64,000 nucleotides of DNA from contig NZ_CP113946.1 in NCBI RefSeq assembly GCF_029392875.1, positions 186,001-250,000 on the forward strand, read 5' to 3'. Below the pieces are notes generated by a model. It searched no databases, was not told the origin of the DNA, and was given only the letters and a program-made list of their open reading frames with translations. Source of the DNA: Lactobacillus sp. ESL0677. Lineage in GTDB: Bacteria; Bacillota; Bacilli; Lactobacillales; Lactobacillaceae. This document shows, in pieces, positions 53,758 to 62,024 of the stretch. The translations under genes and the position numbers were made by a program. Positions within the stretch are counted from its first letter, which is position 1; the number at the start of each line of letters is the position of its first letter.

Positions 53758-54528
53758 ATGAAATATCCTGCAGGAAGAATTCCTTTTGAATATGAACGTG
53801 AAGATTTAGCAAAAGTAGTTCGAGAAGTAATGGAACGTCGTGATACTAATATTGTCGGTGGAAATATTAGTATTAAAGTTCAAGACGAAGCTGGTAAAGA
53901 TTACTATGTAATGACACCAACAATGATGTCAGAAGCATATATGGGTTATTTAAATGCTGATCAAATTTTAGTGATTGAACCACACACGCGTAAAGTTATT
54001 TCTGGAAATGGTAAGGTAACTCGTGAAATTAATATGCACGAAGCAATTTATGATACTAATCCAGATATTAAATGTGTCTTTCACTCTCATGCTGATCAAT
54101 GTATGTTCTGGGGTACAAGTGGTTTGAATATGCCTAATGTTACAGAGGCTACACAAAAGTTGAAAGAAATAAGAACTCTAGATTGGCATCCAATGTGTAC
54201 AGAAGAACTGGCGCAGTATGTTGCGGGAGAAATTAAAAAGCTGGGTTCAAAAGCTTTACGAAATGGTTTTATCCTAAACTCACATGGTACTTTGTTTACA
54301 TCAGGTGGAAAGGATATGGATCCGCTAACTGCGTTACATAAGTCTTTAGCTGACGTAGATATTACTGAATATAATGCTAAGGTTGCATATAAGCAAACTG
54401 TATTTCAAGAAATTGGTGTCCTAGACGGATATTATTCCGAAGGTACAAAAATTGGTACTTGGGAAGATGTTAAAGCTGGTAAAGCACTTTATAACAAAAA
54501 AACAGCCCAAAATAAAAAGGGCGACTAA
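53758..54528 (+). CDS. Class II aldolase/adducin family protein (fuculose-phosphate-aldolase-like)
   Basis: A 256-residue metal-dependent aldolase of the AraD/FucA superfamily. The zinc ligands appear in FHSHADQC (His-x-His) and NSHGTLF, and the catalytic Glu candidate in NMHEAIYDTN. It lacks the phosphate-binding Ser-Gly pattern of araD in the same place and has longer insertions, so it is not a second epimerase copy. It is last in the operon with the galactitol-type PTS. It could cleave a ketose-1-phosphate to DHAP and an aldehyde. AAGGAGGAAAAAATAATTT precedes the ATG. Confidence 0.8.
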   Translation: MKYPAGRIPFEYEREDLAKVVREVMERRDTNIVGGNISIKVQDEAGKDYYVMTPTMMSEAYMGYLNADQILVIEPHTRKVISGNGKVTREINMHEAIYDTNPDIKCVFHSHADQCMFWGTSGLNMPNVTEATQKLKEIRTLDWHPMCTEELAQYVAGEIKKLGSKALRNGFILNSHGTLFTSGGKDMDPLTALHKSLADVDITEYNAKVAYKQTVFQEIGVLDGYYSEGTKIGTWEDVKAGKALYNKKTAQNKKGD

Positions 54529-54612
54529 AAAGTGCCCTTCTTACAAAGTTTGACCACTTTGACCATATAACATTTTTTCTATAGATGCAACTATTATCAA
54601 GATTATTTGTGT

Positions 54613-54642
54613 AAAACCTGATCAATTTGATCAGGTTTTTTT
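54613..54642 (+). terminator. Intrinsic terminator before the second activator gene
   Basis: AAAACCTGATCA (54613-54624) and TGATCAGGTTTT (54628-54639) form a perfect stem with a short loop and a T-run. A weaker GGGC/GCCC hairpin also overlaps the aldolase stop. Confidence 0.85.
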
Positions 54643-54670
54643 GGAATAAAAATATGGATTGAGGAATTTT

Positions 54671-57235
54671 ATGAGTGTAGCAGAAAAACGAGTTTATGAT
54701 GAATTAGCAAAACAAGCTTCTGAGCATGCTATTCCTACTCTTCAATTAGCAGAGAATTTAAAATTATCTAGATCTGTAGTTAGTCACTATCTTAATAAGT
54801 TATTAAAAGAACATAAAGTAAGGAAAATTGCGGGTAGACCAGTAAAATGGGAAATAACAGAGCATCTATCTCCTGATTTCTCTCAGGTTTTTACTGACTT
54901 TATAGGATATAAGGGCTCAATGAAACATATCATTGATCAGGTTAAAGCAGCAGTAGTATATCCTCCAAATGGATTAAATATTTTAATTACAGGTCATTCA
55001 GGTGTTGGCAAAAGTTATTTGGCAAATAAAATTTATCGTTATTCTATAAGTAAACAAATTAAAAAAGTTGGTGCACCATATATTACTTTTAATTGTGCTA
55101 ATTATGCTGATAATCCAGAATTAATTTCTAGTACTTTGTTTGGATATGTGAAAGGGGCTTTTACGGGCGCAAATGAAGAAACTGAAGGGCTTTTAAAACA
55201 GGCCAATGGTGGATTCTTATTTTTAGATGAAGTTCATCGTTTAAGTAGTGAAAATCAAGAAAAATTGTTTAGTTTTATTGATACGGGTAAATTTTATAAA
55301 GTAGGTGATAATATTCATGCTGAAAAAACTAATGTTCGATTGATAATGGCAACTACGGAGAATCCAGATAAGGTCTTATTGACAACATTTTTAAGGCGAA
55401 TACCAGTAAAAATAAAATTACCTGATTATATAAATCGACCAATTGATGAGCGATTAGAATTATTGAAGTTACTTGTTTATAAAGAAGCAAGAAAAATAAA
55501 TAAAAGTATCTGTGTCGATCAGCATGTCGTTTCTGCATTATTACAAATAAAGCATGCAGGAAATATTGGATATATTAAGAATATTATTCAACTTGCTTGT
55601 GCATCGGCATATAATCGTGATTTAAATTTGCCCACAATTAATGTAACTGTTTCTAATCTGCCTTTGAATAATTTACCTGAATATTATAATTGGGGAACTA
55701 TTTTAGTTGATCCAAATGAAAAAATAAAATTTATTTCACAATATGATTTTTCGCTAGGATTAGATGATTTAAAAATATCAATTCATCGGTTAGCAGAAAA
55801 TTATTCATTAAAAAAGTTACGAGCTTGTCAAACAAAACTTCAAAATTTAAATAGTATAAATAATAAAATTGAATTTGAGACGGGGCTTCATATACAGCAT
55901 CAACGTATTTTTTCAGAAATTATTCAAAAGAGGTATGGATTAAATATGGCAACATCAATTGAGCCACTGATATTCATATTATATAAAAACCACTTTAAGA
56001 TTACGAAAATAGATAGAGAAAGTTTAACTAAAATTTTTTCAAAGAAGTTACCACGTTCATTTCATATAGCAGATATTTTTTATCAACAATTGCCAATATT
56101 GGATAAAATAAGCAAAAACTCTTTAATGATAATTTTTACTATCTTAATAAGTCAATTTGTTGATGAAAATATTAAATTGCGTGCTTTAATGGTTGCACAT
56201 GGAGAAAATACTGCTACCAGTATTCAGGCTGTCGTTAATTCCTTATGTGAAAATTATATTTTTGATGCAATTGATATGCCTATTGATGCTAATGTTTCTT
56301 CCATTATTAAAGAAGCAAATAAATTAATAGACAGTTTCAACACAACTAATGGCTTTGTGTTGATGATAGATATGGGCTCATTAGAACAACTTTATTCTAA
56401 AATTAATTCACATTTAGATGGTGATTTATTAGTAATTAATAATTTAACTACCCTGACAGCACTTGATGTTGCGATTAAAATTAAACAGAATACACCATTT
56501 AAAAAGATTGCCGAAAAAGCAGACCAAGATTACGCAATTGAAGCAAAATATTATGAAGGCTTTTCTCAATTACCTAATATTTTGGTTTCATGTGTTTCGG
56601 GGCTAGGAATTGCTGAAAAAGTAAGTGAAATAATTAGACCATTCATGCCAGCCGATATTAAGACAATTGCAATTAGTTATGATTCTTTGAAAGAAAAAAT
56701 AATGAGAAAGGAATGGTCATATTTTGATCGTACACTTTTTGTGTTGACAACGATTGATATCACTAAAGATGTGAAGTTTAAACATATGAATTTATATAAT
56801 TTGTTGGATGCAAGTGGTGAAGAAAAATTACGTGATTGGTTGACCCCATACTTATCATCAGAGCAGATAATAAATTTTAATAATCAAATTGTTCGTTTCT
56901 TTTCTAAAGAAGGAATTGCTGAGAGATTAAGTTTTTTAAATCCTGACGTAGTTATTGGTGAGGTAGAAACAATTATTAATAAATATGAACTGCTTTATAA
57001 AGTGAAATTTGATGGTAAATTCAAGCTTAATTTATATATGCATATCGCACTGATGATTGAACGACTAATGCTTCATAATTCATCAGTTAGTGTGGAAAAG
57101 TCGATATCTAAAAAGGAGGCAAAATTTTTCAAAATAACGCATAGTGTTTTTCAACCAATTGAAATAAAATACAACATTAGAATTACGGCTACAGAAATGA
57201 ATATTTTATATGAGTTGTTTAGTCAATTTATTTAA
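54671..57235 (+). CDS. LevR-type sigma-54-dependent activator with PTS regulatory domains (copy 2)
   Basis: An 854-residue paralogue of the activator at 35334 with the same domain order: N-terminal winged helix (about 1-65), AAA+ domain (about 80-320) with Walker A GHSGVGKSY and the sigma-54 loop YVKGAFTGANEE, then PTS regulatory and EIIA/EIIB-like domains (MVAHGENTATS, SCVSGLGIAEK). It stands directly before a second mannose-family PTS operon with its own -24/-12 promoter. ATG 54671 has TTGAGGAA upstream. A TTG at 54659 would add four residues. The base composition is more AT-rich than in copy 1. Confidence 0.92.
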   Translation: MSVAEKRVYDELAKQASEHAIPTLQLAENLKLSRSVVSHYLNKLLKEHKVRKIAGRPVKWEITEHLSPDFSQVFTDFIGYKGSMKHIIDQVKAAVVYPPNGLNILITGHSGVGKSYLANKIYRYSISKQIKKVGAPYITFNCANYADNPELISSTLFGYVKGAFTGANEETEGLLKQANGGFLFLDEVHRLSSENQEKLFSFIDTGKFYKVGDNIHAEKTNVRLIMATTENPDKVLLTTFLRRIPVKIKLPDYINRPIDERLELLKLLVYKEARKINKSICVDQHVVSALLQIKHAGNIGYIKNIIQLACASAYNRDLNLPTINVTVSNLPLNNLPEYYNWGTILVDPNEKIKFISQYDFSLGLDDLKISIHRLAENYSLKKLRACQTKLQNLNSINNKIEFETGLHIQHQRIFSEIIQKRYGLNMATSIEPLIFILYKNHFKITKIDRESLTKIFSKKLPRSFHIADIFYQQLPILDKISKNSLMIIFTILISQFVDENIKLRALMVAHGENTATSIQAVVNSLCENYIFDAIDMPIDANVSSIIKEANKLIDSFNTTNGFVLMIDMGSLEQLYSKINSHLDGDLLVINNLTTLTALDVAIKIKQNTPFKKIAEKADQDYAIEAKYYEGFSQLPNILVSCVSGLGIAEKVSEIIRPFMPADIKTIAISYDSLKEKIMRKEWSYFDRTLFVLTTIDITKDVKFKHMNLYNLLDASGEEKLRDWLTPYLSSEQIINFNNQIVRFFSKEGIAERLSFLNPDVVIGEVETIINKYELLYKVKFDGKFKLNLYMHIALMIERLMLHNSSVSVEKSISKKEAKFFKITHSVFQPIEIKYNIRITATEMNILYELFSQFI

Positions 57236-57245
57236 GATAAAACTC

Positions 57246-57290
57246 AATACTAAATTTTACGGAAAGAATTAGTAAAATTTAGTATTTTTT
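57246..57290 (+). terminator. Intrinsic terminator after activator copy 2
   Basis: AATACTAAATTTTAC (57246-57260) pairs perfectly with GTAAAATTTAGTATT (57272-57286), then T. It isolates the activator from the PTS operon. Confidence 0.88.
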
Positions 57291-57303
57291 GTATGTTAAC
57301 AAT

Positions 57304-57334
57304 AGTGTTTAAACAATTATTTAAATTAAACACT
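57304..57334. promoter_or_regulatory. Inverted repeat, candidate enhancer site for the sigma-54 activator
   Basis: AGTGTTTAA (57304-57312) and TTAAACACT (57326-57334) are perfect 9-bp arms. Their starts are 22 bases apart, about two helical turns. It lies 50 bases upstream of the -24 element of PTS operon 2 and downstream of a terminator, so it is the natural candidate for activator binding. Confidence 0.6.
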
Positions 57335-57383
57335 TTGTTCAACAATTAAATAGCTATAAAAGCTATAAAAACGATGATTTAGT

Positions 57384-57399
57384 TGGCATATGTTTTGCT
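57384..57399 (+). promoter_or_regulatory. Sigma-54 (-24/-12) promoter of PTS operon 2
   Basis: TGGCATATGTTTTGCT contains the invariant GG (57385-57386) and GC (57397-57398) with the right spacing and matches TGGCACGNNNNTTGCW at all but two positions. It lies 27 bases before the EIIA start. Confidence 0.9.
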
Positions 57400-57425
57400 A
57401 AAAGAAAGTTAGAGGGAGGAAAAAG

Positions 57426-57842
57426 ATGAAAAAAATTCTATTGGCATCACATGGTAAATTAGCTAGTGGTATTAGAAGTTCTATTAAAATTTTAACTGGT
57501 AAGGAAAAGAATCTTAGAATTATTGATGCTTATGTTGATGATTCAGACTTTACAGGTCAAATTATTGATTTTATAGCTAGTATAGATGCAAATGATCAAG
57601 GATTTATTTTTACTGATATTTATGGGGGAAGTGTTAATCAAAAAGTTGTGTCAGAAGTTATAAACTCAGGTAAGAAAAATATTTATGTAATTACAGGAAT
57701 GAACTTACCGATTGTTTTATCAATATTATTAGCGACAGGTAATATTTCAATGCATAACTTACAAGAAATGATTAATGATAGTCAACTAAAAATAGTAGAG
57801 GTTAAAGTAAATAAAAATAAAGAAGATGACTTTTTTAGTTAG
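57426..57842 (+). CDS. PTS mannose-family EIIA component (operon 2)
   Basis: A 138-residue phosphocarrier with the active His in LLASHGKLASGIRSS and the second signature FTDIYGGSVNQKV. AGGGAGGAAAAAG precedes the ATG. It is the first gene after the sigma-54 promoter. A HAD hydrolase gene, not EIIB, comes next. The protein is similar in layout to the EIIA at 38095 but distinct in sequence. Confidence 0.92.
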   Translation: MKKILLASHGKLASGIRSSIKILTGKEKNLRIIDAYVDDSDFTGQIIDFIASIDANDQGFIFTDIYGGSVNQKVVSEVINSGKKNIYVITGMNLPIVLSILLATGNISMHNLQEMINDSQLKIVEVKVNKNKEDDFFS

Positions 57843-57850
57843 TAAAAATC

Positions 57851-58492
57851 ATGATTAAGACAATTTTATTTGATTGGGATGGAACGCTTTTAAATAGTAA
57901 TGATTTGATTAATGAATCGAATATGTATGCACTTAATAAATACGGTGATCACACTTTTACTGTAGATGAAGTTAAACCCTTTAATGGAAGACACTTAATA
58001 GATGTATATCGTGAATTATATCCAGGATTAGAAGATAAAATATTATATACCTATAATACATATAGCGATTTACGGCATGATCAAAGTGTTCGATTATTTC
58101 CAGATGTTAAAGAAGTTTTACAGAAATTAAAAAATTTAGGATGTCATTTGGGAGTAGTTTCGATGAAACGTAAGTATATGGTTAATCATGGGTTGAATTT
58201 ATTTAATTTAACTTCTGTATTTGACGTTGTAATTGGTGGTGATGAATGCAAAAAGAGAAAACCTGATGCTGAACCAATATTAATTGCAATGCAAAAAATA
58301 AATGCCAATCCTAAAGAAACTTTGATGATTGGTGATAATTGGCAGGATATTGAATCTGCTAATAATGCTCATACGCGCAGCGTGTTTGTTACTTGGTCGC
58401 AAAAAAATTATGAACAGATTCGCCCGTATCAACCAACTTATTGTATTGATAGAATGCCGGATTTATTACAAATAGTAAGGGAGGAAAAATAA
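57851..58492 (+). CDS. HAD-superfamily phosphatase embedded in PTS operon 2
   Basis: A 213-residue haloacid-dehalogenase-type hydrolase. The nucleophile motif is LFDWDGTLLNS (Asp-x-Asp), motif II VVSMK with Ser replaced by a close equivalent position, motif III Lys in GGDECKKRKPDAEPI, and motif IV IGDNWQDIESA. The cap is helical (type C1), as in phosphoglycolate phosphatase or PpaX. The gene lies between EIIA and EIIB with 8 and 2 bases to the neighbours, so it is part of the transcript. It probably acts on the phosphorylated PTS product or a by-product. No good ribosome site is seen before the ATG. Confidence 0.85.
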   Translation: MIKTILFDWDGTLLNSNDLINESNMYALNKYGDHTFTVDEVKPFNGRHLIDVYRELYPGLEDKILYTYNTYSDLRHDQSVRLFPDVKEVLQKLKNLGCHLGVVSMKRKYMVNHGLNLFNLTSVFDVVIGGDECKKRKPDAEPILIAMQKINANPKETLMIGDNWQDIESANNAHTRSVFVTWSQKNYEQIRPYQPTYCIDRMPDLLQIVREEK

Positions 58493-58494
58493 TA

Positions 58495-58995
58495 ATGATA
58501 GTACAGGTTAGAGTAGATGATAGATTGATTCATGGACAAGTAGCACTTGTATGGAGTAGAGAATTGAATGCTTCTGCAATTTTAGTTGCCAATGATGGTG
58601 CAGCTGAAAATGATGTTGCTCAAATGACAATGAAAATGGCAATGCCTAGTGATAAAAAATTATTGATCCGTGGTATTAAAGATTCTATTAGTGTTTTAAA
58701 TGATCCACGAGGAAAAAATATGAGAATTTTTGTTGTGACTAATTGTGTTAAAGACGCATATGAAATTGCAAAAAATGTTGATCAAGTGGAACAAGTCAAT
58801 GTAGCAAATGCGGGAAGATTTGATCAAACTGATAAATCAAAGATTATTAGATTTAATTCGGCAATAGCACTTAATCCTAATGAAATTATTAAGTTAAAGG
58901 AATTAGATAAATTGTCTGATGTTGAGGCATTTTCGCAAGGATTACCTACTTCTGAAAAACTAACAATTCCACAATTAATTAATGGTAAAGCTTAA
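58495..58995 (+). CDS. PTS mannose-family EIIB component (operon 2)
   Basis: A 166-residue cytoplasmic protein with the phosphorylated His in RVDDRLIHGQVALVW. GGGAGGAAAAATA precedes the ATG, two bases after the HAD stop. The C-terminal part (LNPNEIIKLKELDKL) matches the family fold. Confidence 0.92.
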   Translation: MIVQVRVDDRLIHGQVALVWSRELNASAILVANDGAAENDVAQMTMKMAMPSDKKLLIRGIKDSISVLNDPRGKNMRIFVVTNCVKDAYEIAKNVDQVEQVNVANAGRFDQTDKSKIIRFNSAIALNPNEIIKLKELDKLSDVEAFSQGLPTSEKLTIPQLINGKA

Positions 58996-59020
58996 TTTTT
59001 TAAGAAAGAGAGGGAAAATA

Positions 59021-59842
59021 ATGTTAAAAGCAGCATTAATTGCTATGTTAGTTATGCTTCTTTGTTATGCAGGAAGTTATTTAACAGGCAATAGTTATAT
59101 TGATCGTCCAATTGTGATAGGTGCTGTAGCAGGACTGTTTTTGGGAAATTTAAAACTTGGCTTAACAATTGGGGCTACCCTAGAAGCCGTATTTATGGGA
59201 GCACTAAATGTTGGTGGTGTAATTTCATCTGAGCCGGCTATTGCAACAGTATTAGCTGTAACTTTTGCGGTCACAACGAATATTAGTCAAAAGGCAGCAG
59301 TTACGTTAACTATACCAATAGGTGTTTTAGCAGCTTTTGTTTTATTAGCATTGAAAAATGGTGTCATGATTATTTTTGCACCTATTTTGGATAAATTAGC
59401 AGCAACTAATAATCAAAAAGGCTTAATCTTCATTCATTTTTTATCCTGGTTTATTTATTATGGGATTTATGCAGTAATGACTTTTATAGGCGTTTATGCT
59501 GGCTCTTCTGCAATAAGTTCATTAGTCAAATTTATTCCTCAAAATTTAATGGCGGGATTGAATACTGCAGGTGGACTATTACCGGCTGTTGGATTTGCAA
59601 CGTTAATGAAAATATTATGGGATAATAAACTGGCAGTATTTTATTTACTAGGGTTTGTATTGACGATTTATTTGAATTTACCGGCAGTAGCAATTGCATG
59701 TATTGGTATTGCAATAGTGGTTGTAATGGCATTTCGTGATAAAGATATTTTGGATTTAAAGAAGAAAAAATCTGCTGTGGCAACAAAAGTAAACAATGGT
59801 TTAGACCAAAAACAACAAGAAGAGGAGGACTTTTTCGCATGA
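59021..59842 (+). CDS. PTS mannose-family EIIC component (operon 2)
   Basis: A 273-residue permease. SYIDRPIVIGAVAGLFLGN and GATLEAVFMGALNVGG are EIIC signatures; several hydrophobic segments follow, then a charged tail rich in Lys, Gln and Glu. I chose ATG 59021, with AGAGAGGGAAAATA upstream; the in-frame ATG at 58982 lies within EIIB and adds a basic stretch with no ribosome site. It overlaps EIID by 4 bases. Confidence 0.9.
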   Translation: MLKAALIAMLVMLLCYAGSYLTGNSYIDRPIVIGAVAGLFLGNLKLGLTIGATLEAVFMGALNVGGVISSEPAIATVLAVTFAVTTNISQKAAVTLTIPIGVLAAFVLLALKNGVMIIFAPILDKLAATNNQKGLIFIHFLSWFIYYGIYAVMTFIGVYAGSSAISSLVKFIPQNLMAGLNTAGGLLPAVGFATLMKILWDNKLAVFYLLGFVLTIYLNLPAVAIACIGIAIVVVMAFRDKDILDLKKKKSAVATKVNNGLDQKQQEEEDFFA

Positions 59843-60666
59843 AAATAACAGAAAATTTATCAAAAGAAGAAAAGAAAATGTTAAATTCGATGTCGCTACG
59901 TTCCTTTGCGATGCATGCTGATCGAATGGGACCTGCAAAGTTCCATGCTAGTGGGTTTACATTTTGTATGTTACCGGCAATCAACAGATTCTATAAGACA
60001 ACGAAAGATAAAGAGGCAGCGTTAATAAGGCATGTACAATGGTATAATTGTACTCCTCATGCAGAAAACTTGATTTTAGGTATTGTTGCATCAATGGAAA
60101 AAGAAAAGAGTCTTCGAGGCGATGACTTTGACGATCAATCAATTACTGCCGTAAAGACTTCGTTGATGGGACCTTTATCTGGGATTGGTGATACTTTCTT
60201 TCAAGGAATTCTTAGAGTTATTGCAGCAAGCATTGGGATAGGTCTTTCAATGCAGGGCTCGATTATGGGACCAATTTTGTTTCTACTTATTTATAATATA
60301 CCAGCTGTTTTTTTATCGTTTTATTTAACGTATGTAGGTTATAGCTTAGGATCAACCTTTATTCAGCGTGTATATGAAAGTGGTGGTATGCAAATTCTGA
60401 CTAAGGCTGCAAGTACCTTGGGATTACTTATGATGGGCTGTATGACTGCAATGAATGTCAAGTTTAAAACTACAATTGCATTAAGTATTGGTAAAGGAAA
60501 GCCGATTGCTCTACAAGGATACTTAGATCAATTATTTAAAGGTTTAGTTCCACTTCTGATTACAGTTGGATGTTTTTATCTTTTACGTAAAAGAGTTAAT
60601 ATTAACTGGGTTATGTTGGGAATATTTATATTGTCAATTGTTTTAGGATTAATTGGTGTAGTATAA
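59839..60666 (+). CDS. PTS mannose-family EIID component (operon 2)
   Basis: A 275-residue membrane protein of the EIID family: RSFAMHADRMGPAKFHASGF, MLPAINRFYKTTKDKEAAL, QWYNCTPHAENLILGI and KTSLMGPLSGIGDTFFQGI. It begins inside the EIIC stop (ATGA) with AGAGGAGGA upstream. No sugar-metabolising enzyme follows; the next gene is rpoN, 46 bases on. Confidence 0.9.
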   Translation: MKITENLSKEEKKMLNSMSLRSFAMHADRMGPAKFHASGFTFCMLPAINRFYKTTKDKEAALIRHVQWYNCTPHAENLILGIVASMEKEKSLRGDDFDDQSITAVKTSLMGPLSGIGDTFFQGILRVIAASIGIGLSMQGSIMGPILFLLIYNIPAVFLSFYLTYVGYSLGSTFIQRVYESGGMQILTKAASTLGLLMMGCMTAMNVKFKTTIALSIGKGKPIALQGYLDQLFKGLVPLLITVGCFYLLRKRVNINWVMLGIFILSIVLGLIGVV

Positions 60667-60712
60667 TGAACAAAAATACTAGTAATAAATTTGACTAAAA
60701 GGAGAAAAGTCG

Positions 60713-61975
60713 ATGGCACGATTGCAAAAAATGGTTTTAAAACCAAAAGAGCAGCTTGTCACACGGCTTTTTTTGTCACCCAAATTAAAGCAAAATTTGA
60801 CAGTTCTGTCATACAGTACTTATGACTTAGTTAATGTGATGAAGGATTTGGCTGAAAGCGATCCGTTTGTATCGCTAAAGCAGCCGCAAAATAGTGAGCA
60901 CAGTTTAGAATGGCTGCGAACACCAAAAGGGGAAAACTTAGTTGACCATTTATTAATGCAGGTTGAGCTAAATAATTGGCGCAGTAAGGAAAAGCAAGTA
61001 GTTAAATTATTAATTTACAATTTAGACCAGGATGGATATTTACGAGTTGACCTGACTGAGCTTGCTACGCAAACAGAGTTTCTTGTTGCGGAATTAATTC
61101 ACGCTCGCGATTTGTTACAAGAGCTTGATCCATGTGGTATTGGTGCAGGTGACTTAGCGGAATGCTTACTATTGCAGGCAAAAAAACAGCCTGATTTTAA
61201 TTCGATTGCCATAGAATTGTTAACCAATAAGCAATTGTCGCTATTAGCAGATAAACAAAAATGGTCAGATAGTAGTTATTCACAGAAGCAACTGCAACAG
61301 GCATTAAGCAGTATTCAAACCTTAAATCCACTGCCGGCGAGTCAGTTTATTAATAACACCAATACGCAATATCTAATTCCTGACCTAATTTACCGGGTAA
61401 ATGATGGTCGTCTAACAATTGAGAGCTTTCAAAATCAAATCCCTGAAATTTTATTTGACGAGCATAGTTTTTCTAAGTTAAGGAAGCAATCTGAGCAAAA
61501 ACAGTATTTTTCTGAACAAAAACAGCGTTATGTTGAATTAAAAGCCGCCATTATGCATCGCCACCAAACATTAATGCGGTTAGGAAAATTTGTTGGTGAG
61601 CAGCAGTATGCTTTTTTGACTACTCTTGAAAAAGAGCAATTGCGACCGCTGGGGTTAAAGGAGGCAGCTCGCGAGTTGAATTTAGCCCCAAGCACTATTA
61701 GTCGGGCAATTAAAGATAAGTACATTCAATGTCAAAACAAAATTTTTAGTTTGAAGCTGCTGTTTCCGCGAGCAGTCACAGCCGACTTGTCACAGGCAAA
61801 GATTGAGTATGACTTAATGCAGCTGATTAAGAATGAGGACCATGTTAATCCCTTGAGTGATCAGCAGCTAGTCGAGCAATTTGCGGCCAAAGGAATTAAC
61901 TTAAGTCGGCGCGTGATTACGAAGTATCGCCAAAAGTTGAATATCGCTAATAGTTATCAACGCAAAACAAAATAA
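60713..61975 (+). CDS. rpoN: RNA polymerase sigma-54 factor
   Basis: A 420-residue alternative sigma factor that recognises -24/-12 promoters and needs an enhancer-binding ATPase. Region I (LSPKLKQNLTVLSYSTYDL) is glutamine-poor compared with proteobacterial RpoN, the core-binding domain spans about 70-240, a helix-turn-helix LGLKEAARELNLAPSTISRA lies near residue 320, and the RpoN box reads SRRVITKYRQKL near the C-terminus. AAAAGGAGAAAAGTCG precedes the ATG. The gene follows PTS operon 2 without a clear terminator. The two LevR-type activators and two matching promoters make a closed regulon in this window. Confidence 0.95.
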   Translation: MARLQKMVLKPKEQLVTRLFLSPKLKQNLTVLSYSTYDLVNVMKDLAESDPFVSLKQPQNSEHSLEWLRTPKGENLVDHLLMQVELNNWRSKEKQVVKLLIYNLDQDGYLRVDLTELATQTEFLVAELIHARDLLQELDPCGIGAGDLAECLLLQAKKQPDFNSIAIELLTNKQLSLLADKQKWSDSSYSQKQLQQALSSIQTLNPLPASQFINNTNTQYLIPDLIYRVNDGRLTIESFQNQIPEILFDEHSFSKLRKQSEQKQYFSEQKQRYVELKAAIMHRHQTLMRLGKFVGEQQYAFLTTLEKEQLRPLGLKEAARELNLAPSTISRAIKDKYIQCQNKIFSLKLLFPRAVTADLSQAKIEYDLMQLIKNEDHVNPLSDQQLVEQFAAKGINLSRRVITKYRQKLNIANSYQRKTK

Positions 61976-62010
61976 CAGCAATTCGAGCATTTTCGGATTG
62001 CTGTTATTTG
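61971..62010. terminator. Bidirectional terminator between rpoN and the aldo/keto reductase
   Basis: AATAACAGCAATTCGA (61971-61986) pairs with TCGGATTGCTGTTATT (61993-62008), one mismatch. The left arm includes the rpoN stop. Confidence 0.82.
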
Positions 62011-62024
62011 TTAATTGTTAAATT

